From Apricaphanius iberus (Eukaryota; Chordata; Actinopteri; Cyprinodontiformes; Aphaniidae): DNA of 64,000 nt. The stretch covers positions 682,001 to 746,000 of the forward strand of contig JAPXFQ010001666.1 of NCBI GenBank assembly GCA_028564705.1, written 5' to 3'. The notes below the pieces were generated by a model. It was given only the letters and a program-made list of their open reading frames with translations. It was not told where the DNA came from and ran no database searches. The position numbers and the translations under genes were made by a program. How positions within the stretch are numbered: position 1 is the stretch's first letter; the number at the start of each line of letters is the position of its first letter. Shown here piece by piece: positions 1-11,900 of this stretch.

Positions 1-2693
1 TTCTGTGGACTACCTGATAATAGACAGTTACAGTAATCCAGCCTTGAAGTAACAAAGGCATGGACTAGTTTTTCAGCATCATTCCTGGACAGGATGGTTC
101 TAATTTTTGCAATATTCCTAAGGTGAAAAAAGGAAATCCTACAGACTTCTTTAATGTAAGTTCTAAATGACATATCTTGGTCAAAAATGACACCGAGGTT
201 TTTTGCTTTATTACTGGAGGCTAATTTAATGCCGTCCAGGTGAAGGGGCTGACTAAGTAGTTTCTTTTTCAGAGCTTCTGGTCCAAAGACGACAACTTCT
301 GTTTTATCAGAATTTAGAAGCAAGAAGTTTAGAGTCATCCAAGTTTTTATGTCTTCCAGACATGCCTGTAGTCTACCTAACTGATTGGATTCATCAGGAT
401 TTATGGATAGATATAGCTGTGTATCATCTGCGTAACTATGGAATTTTATCCCATGCTGCCTAATTATTTTACCAATAGGAAGCATATATATAGTAAAGAG
501 AATCGGCCCAAGCACTGAACCCTGTGGTACTCCGCAAGTAACTATTGAGGTTGAGGAAGATCTATTGTTTACCTGAACAAACTGAAATCTGTTAGACAAA
601 TAAGATTTAAACCAACCTAGTGCTGTTCCTATTATACCGACACTTTGAAGCCTTTCTATGAGAATATTGTGGTCAACAGTGTCAAAGGCAGCACTGAGAT
701 CTAACAGGACCAGAATGGTCACCAGTCCATTGTCTGAGGCTATGAGAATATCATTAGTAACCTTCACCAGAGCTGTTTCAGTGCTGTGATGAGCTCTAAA
801 GCCTGACTGAAACTTCTCAAACAGCTCATTATTGTTTAAATGCTCACATATCTGGTGTGCAACTATTTTCTCAAGAATTTTAGATAAGAAGGGAAGATTA
901 GATATCGGTCTATAGTTAATTAAGTCGTTTTGATCAAGAGAGGGTTTCTTAAGTAGAGGTTTAATTACAGCAATCTTAAACTCCTGTGGTACATATCCAT
1001 TGACTAAGGATAGATTCATTATATTTAAAATTGGAGCAGCGATCAGAGGGAAAACTTCTTTTAAGAGTTTAGTTGGGATTGGGTCTAAAACGCAAGTTGA
1101 AGGTTTAGATGAAGCTAATAATTTTAGTACATCACAAAGTTCGGCTGCATTAAAGCAGTTTAAGCATATATTAGGTTCCACCATTTTTGAGGCTGCCTCA
1201 TTAACTAAGGAGGAAGCAAGCATATTGGGAAGGTTCCCAATTATCTTATTCTTTATGGAGTCTATTTTATTTATAAAGAATTGCATGAAGTCGTCACTGC
1301 TTAGAGCTTGGGGAATGGTTGGCTCGATAGAGCTATGATCCTGTGTGAGTTTGGCAACTGTATTAAAAAGAAACCTAGGATTATTTTTATTCTCCTCGAT
1401 TAAAGATGAATAATATGCTGTTCTAGCTGTGTGAAGGCTCTTTTTATATAGCAATAAACTATTTTTCCATATTAAAAAGGAATCATGTAAATGCGTGGAG
1501 CGCCATTTTCTCTCTAGTTTTCTAACATTCTGCTTTAGGGTACGTAGCTCTAAATTAAACCAGGGAGTTAATCTTCTATGGCTAGCCACCTTCCTTTTCA
1601 AGGGGGCAACTTTGTCTATTGCCCGACGCAGGGAGGAATTAACGCTATGAACTAAAATGTCAAGTTGTGAGGGGTCACGAGTTAAATCACTGTTTTCTGT
1701 TCTGCATTTATAAACTGAGGAAATTAAAGTTGGAAGAGCTTCTTTAAAATTTGCTACAGCGTTGTCTGATAACGTTCTGGTATAATGAAGTTTTCTTTCA
1801 GGTTTGATATGATCCATTAGAGTAAGTTTAAAAGTGATAAGGAAATGATCAGACAGGATAGGGTTATGTGGAAAGACTGTTATTTCTTCACAGTCAATGC
1901 CATAAGTCAGCACAAGATCTAAAGTGTGGTGACAAGAATGTGTTGGTCCCTGCACATTTTGAGTAAAGCCTATTGAGTCTAGGATAGTGTGAAAAGCTGT
2001 ATTTAGACTATCACTTTCATTATCAACATGAATATTGAAGTCTCCGACTATAATGACTTTATCAGTGTTTAAAACTAAGTCAGATAGAAAATCTGAAATC
2101 TGATCTAAAAATTGAGAATAAGGTCCTGGTGGACGATATAAGACCACAAACAAAAGTGGCTTTACTGCTTTGTTATGTGTATGAGGAAAGCTAAAAACTA
2201 GATGCTCAAAGGAACTGTAACTATTATTTTTTTGGAGATTAATTAGTAAATCGGAATGAAAGATAGTTGCTACTCCACCTCCTCGACCAGTACTTCGAGG
2301 GACACTAAAGTTTAAGTAGCTAGGGGGAGTTGACTCATTTATTGTGACATGGTCCTCTTCCTGCAACCATGTCTCTGCAAGACAAAACAAATCAATATTA
2401 TTTTCACAAATTAAGTCATTTACCAAGAGTGTTTTTGAGGGGAGAGATCTTATGTTTAGTAAACCACATTTAATTGATTTGTTTTTATGTTCAGTCCGAG
2501 TTTTATTTATCTTTATGAGATTTTTATACTTTGCTCTAGTAGCATTAACTTTTAATTCATTAGTTTTGGGTAGTGGACGGGAAACTATCTCTATAGGGTA
2601 GTGGGTGGGTGGCAGTCCCTGTTCCTTGACCTGGACTCTGGTTTGGTGTTGGGTTCCCTGAGCTGGACTCTGGGTTGTCACGGCTTTGGGGAA
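1..2693 (-). CDS. LINE ORF2 polyprotein: endonuclease plus reverse transcriptase (3' end off the window)
   Basis: The protein nicks target DNA and copies the element RNA at the nick (target-primed reverse transcription). Counting from the first codon after a TAG at 2694-2696, visible landmarks are NIRSL near residue 80, AETWL near 106-110, GDFNIHVD near 217-224 and SDH near 281 (apurinic-type endonuclease), then reverse transcriptase AFDTVDH near 669-675, [10 protein letters not shown] near 721-730 and the catalytic YADD at 754-757. About 897 codons are open and the frame continues past base 1. There is no ATG in the first roughly 290 codons, ahead of or within the endonuclease, so translation probably depends on ORF1, either by -1 frameshifting in the 16-base overlap or by reinitiation. 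The family is clear; activity is inferred. Confidence 0.9.
2678..2693 (-). promoter_or_regulatory. Candidate -1 ribosomal frameshift site linking LINE ORF1 to ORF2
   Basis: ORF1 and ORF2 overlap by 16 bases, and ORF2 is in the -1 frame. In the ORF1 frame the overlap reads C CCA AAG (2690-2684), then CCG and the TGA stop. This matches the X XXY YYZ slippery heptamer; slipping back one base gives CCC AAA in the ORF2 frame. A possible downstream stem is AGTCC with GGACT, about 40-75 bases past the site. Slippery heptamers are known in viruses and some retroelements. Its use in this family is an inference, and termination-reinitiation is the alternative. Confidence 0.45.
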
Positions 2694-3574
2694 CTAGAGA
2701 TAACCCTATCAATGTTCCTGGAAAGAAGCGAAGCTCCGTCCTCGGTGGGATGGATGCCGTCTCTACGTAACAGTCCAGGTTTTCCCCAGAAGGCCCCCCA
2801 GTTATCAATGTAGCCCACATCGTTTTCTGGACACCACCTTGACAACCAAAGGTGGAACGAAAGCATACGGCTGTACATGTCATCGCTAGTACGATCAGGC
2901 AGGGGACCAGAAAAAATTACAGAGTCAGACATCTTTTTGGCAGCCCTACACACCGAAGCTACGCTAATTTTAGTGACCTCCGACTGCCGTCGCCGGGTGT
3001 CATTGCCACCAGCATGGATAACGATCCTGCTATACCGCCGTTTGTCCTTGGCCAAAAGCTTCAGATGGGACCTAATGTCCGCAGCCCTGGCCCCTGGAAG
3101 GCATTTGACGGTGGTCTTTCGTGTCTCTGGAGCCACATTCCTAACTATGGAGCTGCCAATTACAAGAATCGGCCTCTCCTGCTCGGCGGGTGCGTCGCTG
3201 AGCGGGGCGAACCTATTGTTCAGAGAAAGGGGCTGGAGGTTGGCCGCGGACTGGGGTCTGGCGCTAATCTTCCTACGAACAGTCACCCAGCTCGCCTGAG
3301 GTCCCGGCTGCACGGGAGCTGTTGAAGGACGGCTAGGTCCTGTCCTAGTTGACTCCGCGCTAGCTACTGCTGGGCCTGGCTGTTCTACAGCGCGGAGCCG
3401 GGCCTCTAGCTCAGAAACCCTCGCCTCCAAAGCTACAAAAATGCTGCACTTATTACACCTACCAACTTCACTAAATGAGGCGGAGGAGTAACTAAACATC
3501 TGACAGAGAGAGCAGGAAAGAGGAGGAGGTGTAGAGAGAGATGGAGGGACAAGAGAGAAAGCTGCCGAAGCCAT
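2678..3574 (-). CDS. LINE ORF1 protein with SGNH/GDSL esterase domain, 298 aa
   Basis: ORF1 proteins of CR1/L2 elements bind element RNA, and many carry a PHD-like zinc finger and an esterase domain. Here four cysteines at 21, 24, 40 and 43 (two CxxC pairs) could bind zinc. A heptad-like segment at about 47-65 could form a coiled coil, and a proline-rich linker follows. The C-terminal half is an SGNH hydrolase: ILVIGSS with the candidate nucleophile Ser141, GGND at 189-192 supplying the oxyanion Gly/Asn, and DGIHP with Asp272 and His275. All catalytic positions are present. The ATG at 3574 (MASAAF) is preceded by a leader. The reading frame ends TGA at 2678-2680, inside the start of ORF2. Confidence 0.88.
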   Translation of the reverse strand: MASAAFSLVPPSLSTPPPLSCSLCQMFSYSSASFSEVGRCNKCSIFVALEARVSELEARLRAVEQPGPAVASAESTRTGPSRPSTAPVQPGPQASWVTVRRKISARPQSAANLQPLSLNNRFAPLSDAPAEQERPILVIGSSIVRNVAPETRKTTVKCLPGARAADIRSHLKLLAKDKRRYSRIVIHAGGNDTRRRQSEVTKISVASVCRAAKKMSDSVIFSGPLPDRTSDDMYSRMLSFHLWLSRWCPENDVGYIDNWGAFWGKPGLLRRDGIHPTEDGASLLSRNIDRVISSSPKP

Positions 3575-3850
3575 GCTAGCCGTAAAGCTAAGCTAACCAA
3601 GCGGTACCTTACCTTACCTAAAAACAAAGTAATTAACCCAGTAAAACGCTTAAAGAGTCCTAAACCGTGAAGAAACTTAACGTTTTAATGTGTTTGTGTG
3701 TTAAGCAACTCAGAAAAAACTTATTGACAGAGAAAGTTAGATCAGTTCAAGAGAGAGAGAAACACCGACTTGCTACAAACGAGTTAGTCACAAAACAGGA
3801 AATGACGCGATACGTCTTACCAACGCGATACGTCTCTGGCTTACAGCTGA
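3575..3850 (-). promoter_or_regulatory. LINE 5' leader with a duplicated CpG-bearing 12-mer
   Basis: The leader upstream of ORF1 should hold the internal promoter that such LINEs carry. Near its outer end the 12-mer GACGTATCGCGT (minus strand) occurs twice, at 3805-3816 and 3823-3834, 18 bases apart. It contains several CpGs, rare in this AT-rich surrounding, and could be a factor-binding site. The exact transcription start is not visible. Confidence 0.45.
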
Positions 3851-5228
3851 TGAAAACCCCCAATCTTTTTCTTTTTTATGTATCAAAAGGAACATTTAGT
3901 GGAAGGAAAAAAGGGGGGAGAAGAATGTGCAAAAGAACCTTGGACAAAGCAAAGTCTAAATAGGATTACATGTATTTCTCTAGAGGTTGATGCTATGGCT
4001 TACATCTAATGTCAGCCAAAGTTTGACTTTATTAATATATTAGTAAATGTACAAGAAAAACATATATTACAGAAACACATTAAATATATGCAATCATAGT
4101 GAAGATGGATTATCCAATAAATAATAAATTGTCCTGTCTGGTTTCAGTGGTATATCTTCTCTGCTGTTGCTTTACTCTGTGCTCTTCAACAGGTTTGCTG
4201 TAGGTCTTCTTTGGTCATTACCATCAGTCCGCCTTTCTAAATCGAATTAATGATTAGAGAAAATATAAAATTCCAATGTTACTCAAAGTCATTGAAATGC
4301 AGCTGTAAAGAGATAATGGCAAATATTTAACTCTCCATTTTAAAAAGTTAGATTTATGTACTATTTTTTGGAGAATTCAAATATAAAATTAAATAAAAAG
4401 ATTTATTTAGAAGCCTTGTGTTCCAAATGCTCCTCTACATTCATACGTCAATTGTCAAAATTATTCGACAGGTGAAAATGTGGCCTGAATTATTCCCAAC
4501 TGCCATAAACTAGCCTGGAAATTGGATGCTAACTGCAGCAATGAAGTACACCAGAAGCAAAAAATCTACTTGTATTTTTGAAGTACTGATAGGTTGGCAT
4601 TCTCCTGCTGAATAATCCTTATAATATTTTGAAGTATATCTTATGTTTATCTACAAGGACTTCAAGCATGCGGTAAACAAAGTCCAACTGGTTAGTAATT
4701 AGTGTATAGCTTGAGGATATAACAAGAAGGACAAAGGAAAAACTAACTGACCCAGGTCACACTTTTTCAATGTGAACTGGGTTTTGTGGTTGGGCTGATT
4801 ACTAAAAGCATTTAAACTACTCACCCATTATGAGAAATTCTGTAATTTACCAAACTAGCGGGATGCATCCTTTAAGCTCAATGAGACAAAAATTAGACAT
4901 TTACTGTAGCTCAGAGTGAACAGAATGGTTAAAGTCATATGTTGGCACTTTGAAAGTGGTTTTTGGTGTTTGTCTGGAGAGTCTGCCAAAGTATTTCTCC
5001 CGTGTTAGTGTTTCTTTAAAGGTCACTATCCACAGGGTGGTAGTGACGTGTTAATGGATTCACACACTTGGGTTGCATTGTGTTCTGAGAAAAAAATGAC
5101 AGATGTAAAATCCTGTTCTCCAACCTCGGCATTTAGTATTTTATCAATACACTCTCCTTTATGACCATGACAAACGTGTTCTTCAAGATTTTTGATTTAC
5201 CGTCTGCTGCTTTGTATGGAAAATAAAT
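3851..5228. other. AT-rich stretch with no recognisable gene
   Basis: I see no open frame with family motifs, no RNA gene and no bounded repeat here. The sequence is AT-rich and looks like intergenic or intronic fish DNA. Confidence 0.5.
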
Positions 5229-5470
5229 CTAATGGGGGATAAAACGCTTTTTATTGATACTTTTTTGCAAAAGTATTCATACTCCTTGAACTTTTTTACA
5301 TTTTGTCATGTTTTGGATTGTATGTGACAGACCAGCATAAAGTAGTGAATAATTGTAAAAACGGAAGAAGATTATGCATATTTTGCTTCTAATGTCCCCC
5401 CTGGTTCTCAAGTGACCTGACAAGGAGGCATTTTGAATCAGGTCTTTGTAAGTGCAAAGCAAAAATAATT
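5229..5470. repeat. Tc1/mariner-like terminal fragment
   Basis: The stretch near 5266-5310, with its attcatactccttgaac wording, resembles the inner terminal repeat sequence of fish Tc1-like transposons. No transposase sequence and no partner end was found nearby, so it is an orphan end. Assignment rests on remembered repeat wording. Confidence 0.4.
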
Positions 5471-5839
5471 TGAAATATTCACATTAGTTACAGAATGTAA
5501 TTTTGCCACCCAGTCCTGGTATCTACCCAGTAACCGGCTAATTTGAGGGGTTTAAGCAAAGTCTGCTCATTGTGGAACATTTATGCTGTCAGCAAAGATG
5601 AACAGATTACAGGCCCCAGATCATGCATACCCTTTGTACCAGAGATAAGTTTCACCACCTCCTACATGCCTGGCATGTACAGGACATAGTTTCCGGTGCT
5701 GTTTGTGTTTTCATCCGCTTGTGAAGCATTTCCATTCACCTGTTGTGTAAATCCTTTTTTTCCAGATACTCGCTGACTCCAGGCTGCATTCCAAATTTTG
5801 TGAACTTTTTAAACGGCTTTGCTCCACAATCCTCTAAAT

Positions 5840-6042
5840 CAGAGGTGCCCATCTCCAGTACTGGAGAACCAGCGACCTGCAACTTTTTGCTGCATCCCTG
5901 CTCCAACACACCTGAATCAAATGAATGCATTTCCTTATCAACAAGTCATTCAGCTCTGCAAAGGCCAGTAACAAATAATTTGTTTGATTCAGGTGTGTTG
6001 GAGATGATGGTAGCTCTCTAGGATTGTACTTGGGCACCTCTG
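5840..6042. mobile_element. hAT-type MITE, 203 bp, with 8-bp target duplication
   Basis: The element starts CAGAGGTGCCCA and ends with its exact reverse complement, giving perfect 12-bp terminal inverted repeats. It is flanked on both sides by CTCTAAAT (5832-5839 and 6043-6050), an 8-bp target-site duplication as made by hAT transposases. It carries no coding sequence, so it must have been moved in trans. The perfect duplication points to a fairly recent insertion. Confidence 0.85.
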
Positions 6043-6257
6043 CTCTAAATGCTGCAGTCAACAGTGTTGCTTATGGATCATTTCCTAGCACTAACCTTTA
6101 CAGTATGCTTGGATAAAACTGACTGGTGTTATGGATGTTTTTGTCTGTCCTGCATGATGGACTGGCATCATTAATCTAGATGCTACAAATGCTACCACTC
6201 TTTGCTTGGCCAGACGTTGAAACCATTTCTCTCATGGCCTCGAGGCAGGTTCAGGGA

Positions 6258-6295
6258 GACAAACAAACAGTTACTGTAGTAACTGTTTGTTTGTC
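6258..6295. repeat. Perfect 17-bp inverted repeat with 4-base loop
   Basis: Arms 6258-6274 and 6279-6295 are exact reverse complements, separated by TGTA. The right arm reads GTAACTGTTTGTTTGTC. It would form a strong hairpin in single-stranded DNA or RNA. No family is recognised and no poly-T follows. Confidence 0.8.
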
Positions 6296-8590
6296 AACAA
6301 TAAATCAAATGATTTGATTGAGTTATTTCCTCAGTGTGTAGTTCACATTCCTAGGGACATCTCTCTTAAAGAAGACCCCAGGTCAGACCCATATGAGAAG
6401 GACTTCAAGGAGTGCTGATTTATATGGATATTCCAGTGGAAAAAAAGGGAAAAAAAACTGATATCGAATGTAGAGAGCAGGCTATTGAGATTTAAACTCA
6501 GTGGTGACGTTTATCAGAACTTACCAGCACTCATTTTGCACTTTATTCTAAACATTTAAATGGTTATGGCACTCTATTTCAAACATTAACCCTCATACCT
6601 ACAAGGATATGCTCATATGGAAAGTTTATGACTTATTCCATCGCAACTTCAATGAGGATATTTTGCTTCTTTCTTACAGTAAATATTCTGAACCTTCCTG
6701 TTAACATTGGCTACACAATGGACTTTATTTTCTCCTATTTGCTCACATGTTGATGCATAAGAATGTTTGGTAATCTGGTGACACAATATCTATCACAATA
6801 CGGGGGGATGATATGATATATTACAATGTATTGTGATATATTGCAATACTGTTAGTAAGACTAAATATTGTGATTTTATTAACATATAGGCCAACAACAA
6901 TATACAAATAACCCAAAATAAACAATGAGCAGTCTGTGAAACAAGTGAGTTTCTTGATTACCTTTAAGCCATTTACCAAATCAAGGAACTAATACATTAT
7001 TTTTCAAGTGGGTGAATCCAGAGCCTTCCACTTCAGTGATACAGTACCCCTCTAAAATAGTCTAACTAAGATCACTCGATGTCACAGCATTTTAAACACT
7101 CCAACCTATTTCATACAGAACACATCCAGTTCTTTTACCAGATCTAGTTGATCCACTGGAACAAAGAAGGTAAAACCTGCCACCAACTACCAGTCATACG
7201 TTTAATTTTACAACAGTTAAATGGTACTATTAAAATTATTAAAAATATATATTTATACAGTGCTTTTGAATATAGATACCCTGACATTAATTGTTAGTGT
7301 ATCAATATTTTCTTACAACCTACTGATACTCATTCTGAACAATGTTTTTCTTTTCTAAATAAGCTCTCTGAAAACCATGTAAAACGTAGGCTGGTAATCT
7401 GCAACTGTACTACCTAAAGATAAAGGCTTATAAAGTGATGGGAAAGGAAATTATAAAGTACCAATAATGCAGTTTTTAAAATGGCTAAAACACATGTCTT
7501 GATGCAATTTTTTCTCCCCCAAATCTGTGAACAAAAACCTCTAATTTTTAGACTACCTTCTTAAACCCATTAAATCTTGTTACAAAACTGAACTTTACAC
7601 AACAAAATCAGCTCATGGGCTCTGATCATTCACAAAAACAGTTTAAATGAAGTCTCTGCTTTTACTGGAAATACGAGTATGGGAGAAAGTTAATAAAGTT
7701 AAAAATGTATTTATGAAAAGCAGAAATTCACAAAATTTTGAATGCAGAGATCTTCACGTTAAACTCATTTAGCTGCTGTCATTCCTCCAAAACATGTCCA
7801 ACTTATCAGCATACATAAATACAATGTTTAACAATCTGATTTTCTAGTTGATTGGCATGGTTTACTTTAATATTCAACAACCCTTGCCAATTCTCAGGTT
7901 TCGGTCCACCCTTTTATTGTTCTAGTTGGTCTTGAGGCCCTTGAACACCTCTCCTGAAAGGAAAACATTAGAGCCTTCCCTGTGCACTCCCTGTGGACAA
8001 GATGCATATACATAAAGGATATACTGTATAATGAATGTCTTATCTGCTTAAACTCCTCACCAAGTCCTGCTACCTTCACCTTTATTTACAGCAGTGTTCC
8101 TAAGGTGTTTCTAGCAGATCTCTGGTTACACAGAGCCATGAAAATGTTTAGAGAACGAAGAGCCCTTTCTTTCTGACATAGCTATCAGAGTAGTCGAAAT
8201 AGTCAGTGTATGTATGCTAAATCCTAGTAAACAACTGTCTGCAGTAAACCATGTAAGAAAATAAAATAAAACAATGTCAACAATTTTGTAGTAATTGGTG
8301 AGGAGTAATTTTAATTCCAGCACTATCCTTTCACACAACAGAAAACACTGTGATTAGAAAGAGGTTGCTTGCTTTTGGGTGTCACTTTGCGTGGGCAACA
8401 CCAAGTGACACCAAAAAAAACCATTTATGTTAAATTCTACGAAAACGATTGTGAAGATTAAAAATAATTTAAAATTGAAAGTGTTTTACCATAACTGGGA
8501 TCCTCAGTGTGGGAAGGAAATCAAACTATGTCAACACAGCGTACAAAAGTAATTGCTCATTCGGCTTCATCACTCTCGTATGATATTTTT
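6296..8590. other. Mostly featureless AT-rich DNA with one MITE-like patch
   Basis: No gene recognised. Around 6776-6860 the sequence alternates atatc/gatat wording (acaatatctatcacaatac and similar), which resembles one end of a common fish hAT-like miniature element, but I found no matching second end. Confidence 0.4.
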
Positions 8591-8593
8591 AGG

Positions 8594-8770
8594 AGTGACT
8601 GTTGCTCAGTAGGTGGAGAAGTCGCCTTGCAGTCCCAAAGATGTTTAAATCCTGCTTCTGATGTAACATATTGGTGTACCCCTGGGCAAAGTGTTTAACC
8701 CCAGGTTTTCTGCATATCATGTGTAAAAAAAAAGAGTGGGCTTATCGAAGTGTGATCGGGCGAATATGGC
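8594..8770 (+). repeat. tRNA-headed SINE relic
   Basis: The head (TTGCTCAGTAGGTGGAG) resembles a tRNA A box, and a weak B-box-like TTTAAATCCTG follows. The body phrase acccctgggcaaagtgtttaa is also present, in divergent form, in the minus-strand SINE near 27.7 kb, so both probably belong to one family. No tail or target duplication could be defined. Confidence 0.55.
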
Positions 8771-8779
8771 CATAGTTCA

Positions 8780-8999
8780 GGGATCCCCAAATCCAGGCCT
8801 CAATGGCCAGTATCCTCATGTTTTAGTTCTTTCCCCGGTTCCACACACCGGAAACAAATGATGGCCTGTTAGCAGGCCTCTGCAGAACTTTGCAATGCTG
8901 AGAAGGAAGTTGGAAAATTTGAATCAGCTGTGCTGGAGGAGAGACACATGTAAAACTGGTAGGGCACCAGCCCTTGAAAACTAGGTTTGGAGACCCCTG
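8780..8999. mobile_element. hAT-like MITE with imperfect inverted ends
   Basis: The left end (CAGGGATCCCCAAA) is an imperfect inverse of the right end, whose complement reads CAGGGGTCTCCAAA. Size and ends fit a short non-autonomous hAT element common in fish. The flanking 8 bases do not match, so the target duplication is lost or the boundaries are slightly off. Confidence 0.55.
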
Positions 9000-11900
9000 C
9001 TCTCGTCTAAAGTGCTTTGAATGGTCGGGATGACTACAAAAACTATACAAATTCAGTTTGTTTAATTTTTTTGTCCTGTCTTAACACTATCTGCTCCCCT
9101 CCTCATCCTCTTAATATCCCACTTCTTACACACTTGTCTCCTACACCTTAGATAATCCCAGTCCATTTCTGATGTTAACCTCCAACCAGCCTCACCTTTA
9201 ACTGGTATATATGGTCTGTACCACCAGAGCTAAGTTAAAGGTGGTTTAAGAATTTGGAGGACTTAATAATTAGCCTAAAATACCATATCCATACTCTGGT
9301 TGGGACCTTGTTTTTCTTTTGTGTGTGAAATCTGAATCCCAAGACTTATGAGCTTGAAATATTTGTTTCTTTTAACAGTTGTCTACAAATCCAACTAAGG
9401 TTTAAGGGGTATAAAATCATAACTTTCAAAAGATATAAAGTAATTATATAAATGGAAATGAACGGTAATTAAGTGGGTAATAGAAGTTGTAAATAAAAAA
9501 TAACATGAGTAGCCTAGATGTATTCATTTAAATGGATTGCAACCTATACAGTCTAATGAAATACCATGACTGAGTCCTAGGTCAACGCTGTAAATCAGAA
9601 CTAGTTTCCCATCATCCACCAAGTTACATAAAGTGTGAACAGAATCATGTTGAACTCTGTTTTCAGTCCAAGGCAGAGTGTGAAAATCTAAACTGGGTAA
9701 ACCAAAGTAAAAACAACACTGGGAGTGAAAAACATATTTCATTTTCATTCAAATCGGAGTGTTCAGTGTACCATCTACTTTTCAGTAATTGATGCGGGAC
9801 AATTTGAGTGCTTTGTGTGGCTGTTTAGTTGAATTTATTGAACATAAAAATAACAAATATATCCAGGTTCACAGTTTATTTGAACTGTTACCATGATTAG
9901 AGGATCCCTCTCAAGCAGAAGATGTCTGTTGCCAGATATGACGCACAGTTTTGTAAACCCTTGGAGTGGATTTTTACAAACTCTTTATTTAATGCAGTCT
10001 TGGCACCCAGATCTCAACACTGGTCATTATGATGCTAAGCATATTAACTGCAAAGTCACTTAGACAAATTCATCTTAACCTTAATCAACCAAGCATTGTG
10101 CTTTTAATATTCATCTGACATAGTAGAGCTTTCAAATGTGTTATGAAAGGTTTCTGAAAGCAGTTTTCTATATAGAAACTAGATGGTTCAGAACATTGCT
10201 GCTAACATTTCTAGAACCACAACTTTAAAATTTCAAAGGAATAATGATCTACTAAGAATACTGATTAACTTCTTGGTAATGGCCAACAAAACTGATCCCT
10301 TCAACAACTTGGCTGTGCCTAGACATCCTGTCTAAAAAAAATATGAGTAAACTCTGTGATAGGGCTGGGTGATATGAGCTAAAATTAATATCACCGTATA
10401 TTGAGCATTTCACCTCGATAATGATAAGTGAACGATATTAAGGACCCCCTAAGCGACATAGGCTTAGTGAAACAGCTGATTTTAGTGTGCAGTTGTTTAT
10501 TTTAGACAGAAAATATTTTACATCAGAACACAGGTGGGACCTCTGCGGACCACCTCTGATCTCATCTTGAGGTTCTTCCTGTTAAAAGGGAGCTGTTCTT
10601 ATCCAATGTCACCACATGCCTGTATAAGAGATTGCTGCAGAGTCAATCACTGAATGTGACCAACTGGGAATCTTTAGATGACTCTTTTCCAATTAGGATG
10701 GTGAACCGAATTTGGCTGAGTGCAAATTAACTGGAACTAAACTGGACTGTATGTAAATGTATTTGAATCCTTCTGTATTGTTGGACTTTATTTCATGGAT
10801 TATTTAAAAATTGTGTCTACGAATGAGATCTTTGTCTGTTAAACTCCCTTAAGACGACATCTGTCTTTTTTTTTTTAAACTAATCATTGGTGTGGGTTTG
10901 TTTCACATATCTACATTACAATAAGGAGAAAAATACCATTGCATCTCCCTCCTGCTTGCAAGTTTAATACAGAAATGTATTCCTCCCAGTACTGTCTGAG
11001 CTGTGGTGCTGTAGGCTGATGAAGAATTATGATGGCATGTGGTAACAGTGTGCCTCCTTCCTTGTTGACTAGAGGTTTTTAGCCTAGTGGAGTTTATTTT
11101 CTCCCCCCCTAGGTTTAAACAAAATTCAGTAAAAATAAAAAAACAAATTTGCCTTTAGATAGCACCAAAACATAAATTTCAATGTTTTTTGGCATGCTAA
11201 GAGTTCTGGGAGACTTGCCAGAATTCTGCTATGATTACTCGGCTGATATTAGTCTGAACTTGGCTGCTTGTTACATCCTGCTTCCAGCTCCAACTTCACC
11301 TTGCCTCTGGATTAACCAGTTTCTATTGGATTTTTACACAAACACATATATATATATATATTACATAAATATACTGATTTTTACAAAAGCATAGTAAAAA
11401 TCCTTTGGCTGTTTACTCACTTCTGCTGTTCGTGGCCAGGTTCAAGGCTGCCACATTATACGCTATTTAAGTTGCATTCTTGAGCTGTCATCACATTACT
11501 CCAAAGCCGCTTTACAACGGTTCTCAGTCTTGAATTAACTGTTGTTGCTCCCAGTTTGCTCATTAGACCAATTGTTTGGAATAAAGGAAGAATTGTTTTT
11601 TGTGACAATGGCAGATAGTATGTGAGGCAGTTCAGATTAAAGAGTCTGAACCAGACAGCTGCATCAGTCATATTGAAATACTTTGCCAAATCAAGATTGA
11701 TGATTGTACCTTGAACTTTGACGCTGACATTTTATCACTGATAAAAGTATAAAGTGCCTAGTTAAGTTTTATTTTTCATGCTAATGTACCCAAATCTTTG
11801 GGGTATGTACTTCTTGTTTGGGTGAAGGACTTCAAAAACGAAGACGCCACCATCTTCTGTCAGTATCGAGAAGGATTTCCTGAAATACTTTGTCCTATTG

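Larger units (their letters stand above)
1..3850 (-). mobile_element. L2/CR1-type LINE, nearly full length, cut by the window edge
   Basis: A minus-strand non-LTR retrotransposon with a 5' leader (about 3575-3850), ORF1 (3574-2678) and ORF2 (2693 to beyond position 1). I translated ORF2 by hand across the whole visible part and met no stop or frameshift, and ORF1 is also intact, so the copy looks young. The ORF1 esterase, the apurinic-type endonuclease and the reverse transcriptase motifs ([21 protein letters not shown]) place it in the L2/CR1 group. The 3' end is not in the window, so 3' tail and target-site duplications cannot be checked. The 5' boundary near 3850 is an estimate from where the CpG-bearing leader gives way to AT-rich sequence. 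Confidence 0.9.

Noticed and set aside
1000..1338. 112-codon plus-strand frame, and other plus-strand frames at 2.3-3.3 kb
   Set aside because: They are shadows of the minus-strand LINE ORFs, whose reading frames carry clear domain motifs.
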